In this document: piece by piece, positions 59,011-64,000 of the stretch
How the letters are laid out: each line of letters starts with the position of its first letter
How positions within the stretch are numbered: the stretch's first letter is position 1
Assembly: GCF_026625885.1 (NCBI RefSeq)
Contig: NZ_CP113068.1
Span: 4,216,001 to 4,280,000, forward strand
Reading direction: 5' to 3'
Length of the DNA: 64,000 nt
Source of the DNA: Roseateles sp. SL47
GTDB taxonomy: Bacteria > Pseudomonadota > Gammaproteobacteria > Burkholderiales > Burkholderiaceae_C
Made by a program: the position numbers and the translations under genes
Notes under the pieces: generated by a model
What the model saw: the letters and a program-made list of their open reading frames with translations, nothing else
Databases searched by the model: none
Told to the model about the DNA's origin: nothing

Positions 59011-59739
59011 TCAGGTCTGGAACCAGGCATCCACCATGGGCAGATGACTCACAAAGGTCTGGGCCGCCGCCCGTGACGGACGCGAGGCCCAGGCCCGCTC
59101 GCTGCCATGCGCGTTCACTGGACCTGGCGCCAACACCCGTCCATCCGTCCGCAGGGCCGGCAAGGCTCCGGCGGAGGCCACCGTTCTCGGCAGCCCCAGC
59201 CGCACCCAGCGGCGCAGCGCGCGGTCGCGCCAATGGCCGGCGCGGCGCAAGGCCTGGTAGGCCTCCAGCGCCCATTCGGCCGGCGGCCGCTCCGCCACCT
59301 CGGGCGGTGCGGCCGTGGCGCCTGCGCCCAGGTCCACGAGCGGACCGTATGCCGGGCCCAGCACAGCCTCCAGGGCCTGGCGGGGCCCCCGCCGCACGCA
59401 CGAACGCAAGGCCCCCGGCGTGGCCGCCAGGGCCAGCGCGGCCAGACGTGCCAGGCGATCCTCACGGGCCAGCAGACACCAGCGGCCGGGCAGCTCGTCA
59501 AGATCAGTGACGTCCGGCGCCTCGCCGCAGACCTGCTGGAACACCGCCAGGCCCAGTCGGGTGCCAAAGCCCAGGCGTTCCACGTCCGGCAGCATCAGAT
59601 GGAGGTCCGCGGCCTCAGCCACATCCCCCAGATCCGACAGCAACGCCGCATGCCAGGACGGATCGACCTGCGCCTGCGGCGCGGCCATCAACTGGTCCAG
59701 CCGGCGGACCACCTGCTCGTAGTGCCGCGCGGGCTTCAT
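59011..59739 (-). CDS. hrpB4: Type III sorting-platform protein SctK (HrpB4)
   Basis: This 242-residue protein is assigned mainly by position between hrcJ and hrpB5, matching hrpB4 of Ralstonia and Xanthomonas. ATG 59739 overlaps the hrcJ stop (ATGA), so the longer open frame to 59868 is not used. The sequence is helical and Ala/Arg/Leu-rich, with RRLDQLMAAPQAQVDPSW near the start and LRRWVRLGLPRT near residue 185. SctK proteins are poorly conserved adaptors of the cytoplasmic sorting platform. Confidence 0.8.
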   Translation of the reverse strand: MKPARHYEQVVRRLDQLMAAPQAQVDPSWHAALLSDLGDVAEAADLHLMLPDVERLGFGTRLGLAVFQQVCGEAPDVTDLDELPGRWCLLAREDRLARLAALALAATPGALRSCVRRGPRQALEAVLGPAYGPLVDLGAGATAAPPEVAERPPAEWALEAYQALRRAGHWRDRALRRWVRLGLPRTVASAGALPALRTDGRVLAPGPVNAHGSERAWASRPSRAAAQTFVSHLPMVDAWFQT

Positions 59740-60527
59740 CGCGGCGCCGTGGCCCACGGCAGGCGGGCAGCCAGCGTGGGCGGCAGCAGGTCCGGCTTGC
59801 GCCACAGCACCCAGCCCGCACCGCCGATCAGCAGGATCGACACCAGGGCCAGCAGGATCCAGGGCCACGGGCTGGCCGCCGGCAACGGCACGGCGGCCCG
59901 CGGCAGTTCGCCCTGCACCAGCGTCACCGCCACGTTGTCATACACCAGGCCCTCCACACTGCGGGCCACCATGTTCTTGATCGCCGGCACCAGCGCGGCC
60001 AGGTTGGCGTCTGCCCGGTACTTGACGAACACGCTGGCGCTGGAGGGCCGTGGCGCGGGGGCGAGCGGGTCGTTCTGCGGCAGCACGATGTGCACCCGGG
60101 CGGTGATGACACCATCCACGTGGGAGAGCGTCTCGGACAGCTCCTCCGCCACGCCGTGGATGAAGCGCACGCGCTCTTCGGTCGGGGTGGAGATCAGCCC
60201 TTCCTTCTTGAACAGCTCGCCCAGGTTGGCATGGCGCTCCTCCGGCAGGCCGTTGGATCGCAGCACCTCCATGGCACGCACCATGTCGTCCTGCTCCACA
60301 CGCACGCTCCAGGTCTTGCCACCGTCGGGGGTGTCCTTCCAGGCCGGCACACCGGCCTGGAGCAGCGCCGCCACCATCTGGTTGGCGTCGGCTTCGGCCT
60401 GCTTGGTGTAGAGGTCGATCTTGCAGCCACTCAGCAGCAACACCAGCGCCAGCAGCCAGACGCGGGGCAGCGAGGTCCGCGCTGCGATGCCAGCGGAGGC
60501 TCTGGAAGGAAAGGCAAGCTCGCGCAT
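59736..60527 (-). CDS. hrcJ: Type III inner-ring lipoprotein SctJ (HrcJ)
   Basis: This is a 263-residue lipoprotein of the YscJ/FliF family, which forms the inner-membrane ring. The signal peptide ends in the lipobox LLLSGC, followed by KIDLYTKQAEADANQMVAAL, KTWSVRVEQDDMVRAMEVL, SNGLPEERHANLGELFKKEG and ARVHIVLPQNDP. A C-terminal membrane helix (PWILLALVSILLIGGAGWVL) anchors it. ATG 60527 is preferred over the GTG at 60530. The order hrpB2-hrcJ-hrpB4 is conserved. Confidence 0.95.
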   Translation of the reverse strand: MRELAFPSRASAGIAARTSLPRVWLLALVLLLSGCKIDLYTKQAEADANQMVAALLQAGVPAWKDTPDGGKTWSVRVEQDDMVRAMEVLRSNGLPEERHANLGELFKKEGLISTPTEERVRFIHGVAEELSETLSHVDGVITARVHIVLPQNDPLAPAPRPSSASVFVKYRADANLAALVPAIKNMVARSVEGLVYDNVAVTLVQGELPRAAVPLPAASPWPWILLALVSILLIGGAGWVLWRKPDLLPPTLAARLPWATAPR

Positions 60528-60534
60528 CACGCCC

Positions 60535-60918
60535 TCACTGGTTCTTCATCAGGGTCTGCAGGCCGTTCTTGGCACTCTGCGCGATGTAGGAGAAGGCGTT
60601 GTTCTGCGCTGAGACGTTCACCACCCGGAACATCATCTCCGTGTGCTTCACCGTCGCCTCCTGCGGATTCAGCGACGGGGCCTCCAGCGAGGCCTTCTGC
60701 ATGTCGCGCATCAGGTCCTGGTACATGCGTTCATGCTGGCCCAGCAGGCTGGAGATCACATTGGGCGCGCCCACCTCCGGCGCGGGCCGCGTGGCCGGGT
60801 CCTGCGCCAGCAGGTCGGCGAAGCGGCCGGCGAGGTGGTCCACCGCCGCTGGGCTGGACTGGCTCTGCTCCAGCGAGCGCAGCACGGCGGGATCCTGGAT
60901 TCCGCTGATGGGGGACAT
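60535..60918 (-). CDS. hrpB2: Type III inner rod protein SctI (HrpB2)
   Basis: This is a 127-residue early secreted protein of the inner rod. It has AGRFADLLAQ in the middle and a conserved C-terminal helix, PQEATVKHTEMMFRVVNVSA then QNNAFSYIAQSAKNGLQTL, ending MKNQ. This C-terminus is the typical HrpB2 signature. ATG 60918 follows an AGGAGAG site. HrpB2 is also the early substrate used for substrate-specificity switching in Xanthomonas. The position between hrpB1 and hrcJ fits exactly. Confidence 0.9.
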   Translation of the reverse strand: MSPISGIQDPAVLRSLEQSQSSPAAVDHLAGRFADLLAQDPATRPAPEVGAPNVISSLLGQHERMYQDLMRDMQKASLEAPSLNPQEATVKHTEMMFRVVNVSAQNNAFSYIAQSAKNGLQTLMKNQ

Positions 60919-60940
60919 GTCGGCTCTCCTTCCCCGCGCC

Positions 60941-61411
60941 TCAGGCCCGCATGGCGCTGTGTTCCATGGCCGCGCTCTGGCCGGAACTGATCGCCTGCAG
61001 GATCATCTCGTTGCCACCGATGTCTTCGGGGTCCACACGGCCCAGCAGCATGCGCATCAGGTCGCGGGCATCCCCGGCCTCCGGCTGCGCCAGCACCCGC
61101 TCGGCATTGATGGACCAGGTGGGATCACCGGTGGCGTACTGGCAATAGGCAAGGATCGCGGTGCCGAAGGGCCAGTCGCCGCTGCGCTCGATGGCGGCGC
61201 GGGCGATGCGGGTGGCCTGCTGCCATTCGCCACGCAGGATGGCGATCCAGGCGTCCAGGAAATCCAGCTGGTCCAGCTTGGGACGCAGTTGGCGCACGCA
61301 GGCGACGATCTCGTCCGCGTCGTCCAGCAGGTTCTGGCTCATCGCCACCGAGGCGATCTCCACCAGGCCCTGAACGAATTCGCGGCGCTTGAGCTGCAAC
61401 ATCAGGTTCAT
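60941..61411 (-). CDS. hrpB1: Type III secretion protein HrpB1 (HrpB1/HrpK family)
   Basis: This is a 156-residue helical TPR-like protein. The N-terminal half has KRREFVQGLVEIASVAMSQN and DDADEIVACVRQLRPKLDQL, followed by LDAWIAILRGEWQQATRIAR and LAYCQYATGDPTWSINAERV. All are characteristic of HrpB1/HrpK, a component of the Hrp2 cluster shown in Xanthomonas to act in the periplasm. ATG 61411 has GAGAGG upstream. It precedes hrpB2 by 22 bases. Confidence 0.9.
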   Translation of the reverse strand: MNLMLQLKRREFVQGLVEIASVAMSQNLLDDADEIVACVRQLRPKLDQLDFLDAWIAILRGEWQQATRIARAAIERSGDWPFGTAILAYCQYATGDPTWSINAERVLAQPEAGDARDLMRMLLGRVDPEDIGGNEMILQAISSGQSAAMEHSAMRA

Positions 61412-61478
61412 GATCCTCTCCAGGGAACGGTCCCGGACCCCGGCCTGGGCCGGAATCCGGGCATCACGGCGTGGTGGC

Positions 61479-62552
61479 TCAATGCGCCAACATCGGCTGC
61501 TGCATGTTGGGCTGCTGTAGCAGGTTCAGCAGGTACGGGTTGACGCCCGTGGACTGCAGGTGCCCCATCAACGCGTTCACGAAGGAGCTGCCGTAGGCGC
61601 TGTTGGGCGAATACGGACGCTGCGGCGTGTTGGTGTTGTAGGTGGTGGTGGCGCTGGGGGTGGCTTCCTTGAGCTGCTTCATCAGCATCTGGACATCCCA
61701 GACCGAGGCCAGGCCGTCGGTGTCGCGCTTGCCCTTGGACGCGCGGACGGTCGACTGGAGCTTGTCGAACAGCTGCGGGTTGCTCGCCAGCGACTGGCAG
61801 GCCATCTTCAGGTCGGCCGGGGCTTCCGTGCCGTCCGGGCAGCGGCCGCCCTGGGCGATGTTCTGGATGTCCGACATGCTGATGTTCTTGCCCTTGGGGA
61901 AGAGCTTGGACGCATACTTGCCCAGCGTGGTGACGGTGGCGCGGTCGTTGTTCGGCTGCGCGTAGGTCGGCACCAGCGGCTGGCCGTAGGTGGGCATGTT
62001 GGTCTGCAGTCCGGTGGGGAAGCCCATCGTTTGCTGGCCATAGGGCTGCTGGCCAAACGGCTGCTGGCCATAGGACTGCTGCTGGCGCTGCAGCCCCTGG
62101 TAGGCCTGCATGGCGTTGTACAGGCCACCGGAGAGCTGCATCAGGTTCTGCAGTTGGCCGAACAGGTTCTGCACATTGCCGTTGGCATTGCCCAGGCCAC
62201 CGGTCTGCGGACCCACCATGCAGTTGTAGCTGGGCATCGCGCCCATGCCCTCGCCCATCAGCTGCATCAGCTGGCTGGCCATGTTCAGCAGCTGCGTGGT
62301 GGGCTGCTGCTGTTGCTGGTAGGGCTGGTTCATGCTGATCTGCGGGAACTGCATCAGGTTGGACCACGGCGTGGCGCCCCCCTGCTGGTTCTGCGCCTGA
62401 TCGAGCTGGTCGCGCAGCGCCTGGTTCTCGGTCTTGAGATTGGCGATGTCGCGATCACGATTGCGGATCTTGGACTTCAGATTGTTGACGCCGGGCATCA
62501 TCAGCGCTTCGCCGGTGAGCACGCCGGCGGCGCCGGCCAGAACTGGAACCAT
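61479..62552 (-). CDS. Gln-rich coiled-coil protein of the hrp cluster, unrecognised
   Basis: This 357-residue protein does not belong to the standard hrp gene set as I know it. It starts with a short hydrophobic segment (VPVLAGAAGVLTGEALMM), then a coiled-coil (LKSKIRNRDRDIANLKTENQ). A long Gln/Met/Asn-rich region follows with QQQQQ and a GQQPFGQQPYGQQ repeat near residue 175. The C-terminal domain (residues about 210-357) looks more globular and Asp/Lys-rich and ends in a Gln/Asn-rich tail. Low-complexity composition suggests a secreted, harpin- or translocon-like protein. It contains Cys residues, unlike classical harpins. It lies between the pilin-like gene and hrpB1 in the same direction. 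Confidence 0.6.
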   Translation of the reverse strand: MVPVLAGAAGVLTGEALMMPGVNNLKSKIRNRDRDIANLKTENQALRDQLDQAQNQQGGATPWSNLMQFPQISMNQPYQQQQQPTTQLLNMASQLMQLMGEGMGAMPSYNCMVGPQTGGLGNANGNVQNLFGQLQNLMQLSGGLYNAMQAYQGLQRQQQSYGQQPFGQQPYGQQTMGFPTGLQTNMPTYGQPLVPTYAQPNNDRATVTTLGKYASKLFPKGKNISMSDIQNIAQGGRCPDGTEAPADLKMACQSLASNPQLFDKLQSTVRASKGKRDTDGLASVWDVQMLMKQLKEATPSATTTYNTNTPQRPYSPNSAYGSSFVNALMGHLQSTGVNPYLLNLLQQPNMQQPMLAH

Positions 62553-62588
62553 GTTGATTCTCCGTGTGAGTGAATGGGAGGCCCTGGC

Positions 62589-62804
62589 TTAGACCAGACC
62601 CTTCATCGAATCGACCATCGCCTTCGCCGTCTTGCCGATCATTTCGGCAAAGGTGCGGATGACGGTCAGCATCGCCTGTTGCATGATCTGCTCGACGGCT
62701 TGGGCGTTCTGCGCGCCTTCCATCTGCAGCCCCTGGTTGTTGATGCCCATGAGCTGCGACTGTCCGGAGGACAGGTTGCTCATCGAACCACCGCTAACGT
62801 CCAT
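62589..62804 (-). CDS. Small pilin/needle-like candidate (71 aa)
   Basis: This is a 71-residue protein. ATG 62804 follows AAGGAAG; a longer reading to 62879 starts before this site. The first 30 residues are polar (Ser, Gly, Gln, Asn). The last 40 form one amphipathic helix (AQAVEQIMQQAMLTVIRTFA onward) ending SMKGLV. Size and pattern are those of filament subunits of type III systems (HrpY/HrpE pilins or SctF needles), whose sequences diverge too fast for family assignment. Its place beside an SctD gene and a TPR-type chaperone candidate supports this. The assignment is inferred. Confidence 0.6.
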   Translation of the reverse strand: MDVSGGSMSNLSSGQSQLMGINNQGLQMEGAQNAQAVEQIMQQAMLTVIRTFAEMIGKTAKAMVDSMKGLV

Positions 62805-62895
62805 GACGTCTTCCTTTACAAGAGATGAGTGGACAAGCCACCCGTTGCGATACGGCGGGCCTGAGCCCGCCAGCCACATGGCCGGTCCGCCTCGC

Positions 62896-63288
62896 TCAGC
62901 TCACCAGTTCAGGTTGCTTGTGGAGCAGCTCCAGCATGTTGTTGGCCGTCTCGCGCACCGCGGTGTTGTCGGTGGTGGCGAGCAGGCCCTCGATGGCGCG
63001 CTTGCCGTCGGCGTCCCCCGCCAGCAGCAGGGAGATGGCCAGCGCCAGCCGGGCTGGTTCGTCGTTGGGGTTGCGGTGCACGTATTCGCTCAGGCTGCCC
63101 TTGGCCACGTCGGTGGCGCCGGCCATGCCGGAGACCACCGCGCGGCAGACCTGGAATTGCAGCGGCTCGGCCAGCGTGGACTCCACCACGTCGCAGATTT
63201 CGTTGCCGTCTTCCATCTCGCGGTACACCAGCCCCAGCAGGCCGACGGCCATCAGGTTGCGATACAGATGGGTGAAATTGAGTTCCAT
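62896..63288 (-). CDS. TPR-like small protein, possible filament chaperone (130 aa)
   Basis: This is a 130-residue all-helical protein. ATG 63288 follows CGGAGG. The pattern of paired helices (FQVCRAVVSGMAGATDVAKG, NDEPARLALAISLLLAGDAD and GKRAIEGLLATTDN) is that of TPR repeats. In Yersinia-type systems the needle chaperone SctG has this size and fold and is encoded near SctD, SctE and SctF. Here the gene lies between an 89-residue helical protein and the pilin-like gene, the same neighbourhood. HrpB1 in this window is also TPR-like but clearly a different protein. The chaperone role is inferred. Confidence 0.6.
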   Translation of the reverse strand: MELNFTHLYRNLMAVGLLGLVYREMEDGNEICDVVESTLAEPLQFQVCRAVVSGMAGATDVAKGSLSEYVHRNPNDEPARLALAISLLLAGDADGKRAIEGLLATTDNTAVRETANNMLELLHKQPELVS

Positions 63289-63321
63289 GAAGTCCTCCGG
63301 AATCGGTTGGGGCCGCTTGGC

Positions 63322-63591
63322 TCAGAACACCAGGGCCACGCCGTGGATGCTTTCCCACACCTGGCGGACCACCCGCTCGGAGGCCTGGAAGCCGCGCAGC
63401 AGGCGGGAGATCAGGTGGCGCTGGCTCTCCTCCTTGGCGGAGGCCAGCATCTTGTCGGTGGCTTCACCCACGGACTGGAAGTACTTGACGATGGCGCGCG
63501 CCCGGTCACCCGTGGTGTCCTCGGAGAGCGTCTTCTCCAGGTTGGACATGTCGGCGAAGATCGATTGCTCCATGGCGGTGGATGGGTTCAT
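63322..63591 (-). CDS. Small helical protein of the hrp cluster (89 aa)
   Basis: This is an 89-residue helical protein. ATG 63591 overlaps the SctD stop (ATGA) and has AAGGAG in the end of sctD. It is acidic to neutral, with SNLEKTLSEDTTGDRARAIV, KMLASAKEESQRHLISRLLR and a more hydrophobic tail ending VALVF. No family is recognised. Placement immediately after sctD parallels YscE, the small co-chaperone in the yscDEFG order, and hrpX following hrpW in Ralstonia. I cannot distinguish between these. Confidence 0.6.
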   Translation of the reverse strand: MNPSTAMEQSIFADMSNLEKTLSEDTTGDRARAIVKYFQSVGEATDKMLASAKEESQRHLISRLLRGFQASERVVRQVWESIHGVALVF

Positions 63592-64000
63592 CTCTGGCTC
63601 CTTGCACTGGTCTGGGGTAACCCGAGGTCGGAGTCCTTCAACTCCTCGACGGGCGGGTTGGTGAATGACAGATGTTTCGTACCGTCGCGCGTCTGCACAT
63701 AGGCCATGCCGGAGGACTCCAGCATGGCGCCCACGGGCGTGCGCGGCGCAGGTGGCAGGTCGGTGACCTGCAGGCGAATGGCGCGGACCAGCGGCGCCAG
63801 GTCCGCGGCGATGCGGCCCGCCGCCACACGCAGGCGGTCGGCGCGCACTGCGGCACCTTCGATGACGAAGTCGCCGGCGGCCACGTGCCGGACCGTGACC
63901 TGCGGTTCGTCCAGCGCTTCGGTAATGCTCTGCGCAATGTCGGTGGCCGCGGCATAACGCCGCAGCACCAGGCCGCGCGGCAGCGCGTCGAGCGCCGCAT
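63588..64000 (-). CDS. Type III inner-ring protein SctD, C-terminal part (5' end outside window)
   Basis: The frame is open to the window edge, so only about the last 137 residues are visible and the start lies beyond 64000. The visible part resembles the periplasmic ring-building (BON-like) repeats and tail of SctD proteins: PRGLVLRRYAAATDIAQSIT, HVAAGDFVIEGAAVRADRLR and PLVRAIRLQVTDLPPAPR. SctD builds the outer of the two inner-membrane rings around SctJ. Its stop overlaps the next start (ATGA). The assignment is by pattern and neighbourhood. Confidence 0.65.
   Translation of the reverse strand, partial: AALDALPRGLVLRRYAAATDIAQSITEALDEPQVTVRHVAAGDFVIEGAAVRADRLRVAAGRIAADLAPLVRAIRLQVTDLPPAPRTPVGAMLESSGMAYVQTRDGTKHLSFTNPPVEELKDSDLGLPQTSARSQR

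Noticed and set aside
1-64000. CRISPR arrays, tRNA or rRNA genes, complete insertion sequences
   Set aside because: None noticed on reading. No regularly spaced repeats, no tRNA-like cloverleaf ends and no transposase motifs such as DDE were seen.

Overview
The window is very GC-rich, densely coded DNA with bacterial operon habits: ATGA and TGATG stop/start overlaps, GGAG-type ribosome binding sites, and TonB receptors paired with inner-membrane transporters. Gene content and the order of the type III secretion genes (hrpB1-hrpB2-hrcJ-hrpB4-hrpB5-hrcN-hrpB7-hrcT) are those of the Hrp2 family of Ralstonia, Acidovorax and Xanthomonas. With the GC level this suggests a plant- or soil-associated betaproteobacterium of the order Burkholderiales. 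The species cannot be named from the sequence.

Layout. (1) 1-4431: the end of a large unrecognised protein, an Ig-like repeat protein, an acyl carrier protein and a ketoacyl-ACP synthase. (2) 4444-6480: a small three-gene element flanked by 60-bp imperfect direct repeats. One gene resembles the XafT/VC1465 Xer-activation proteins of phages and satellites that integrate at dif. (3) 6648-7142: a pectate lyase gene remnant. (4) 7260-19448: a predicted nucleoside-scavenging locus with two divergent units. Leftward are a TonB receptor, a phytase-like lipoprotein and an ECF sigma factor. Rightward are a GntR regulator, a BMP-type ABC transporter, an ADP-ribosylglycohydrolase-like enzyme and a PfkB kinase. 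Two identical palindromes (TGGTACGTACCA) lie between them. (5) 19539-31242: large unrecognised proteins that are probably type III effectors. (6) 31318-38849: a sucrose uptake and phosphorolysis locus (LacI regulator, TonB receptor, fructokinase, MFS transporter, sucrose phosphorylase) with two LacI-type operators. (7) 39029-55427: more effectors: an AvrE/DspE family gene broken by a one-base frameshift, a second large effector, a SET-domain protein, a C58 (YopT-type) protease-like protein, a GNAT acetyltransferase and the harpin HrpW. (8) 55560-64000: the hrpB1-to-hrcT operon, preceded by small unrecognised secretion genes and the C-terminal end of the SctD ring protein.

How it fits together. 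I found six exact TTCG-N16-TTCG boxes (hrpII/PIP box, the target of the AraC-type activators HrpB/HrpX). Each is upstream of a putative effector gene and correctly oriented. Two further one-mismatch boxes have a TANNNT element exactly 31 bases downstream. This points to one co-regulated effector regulon running from about 19.5 kb to 55.5 kb and predicts which unrecognised genes are effectors. The sucrose locus sits inside this island but carries its own LacI operators.

Limits. All family assignments come from reading motifs, without database searches. The large effectors other than AvrE and HrpW are unrecognised. No tRNA, rRNA or CRISPR array was noticed.
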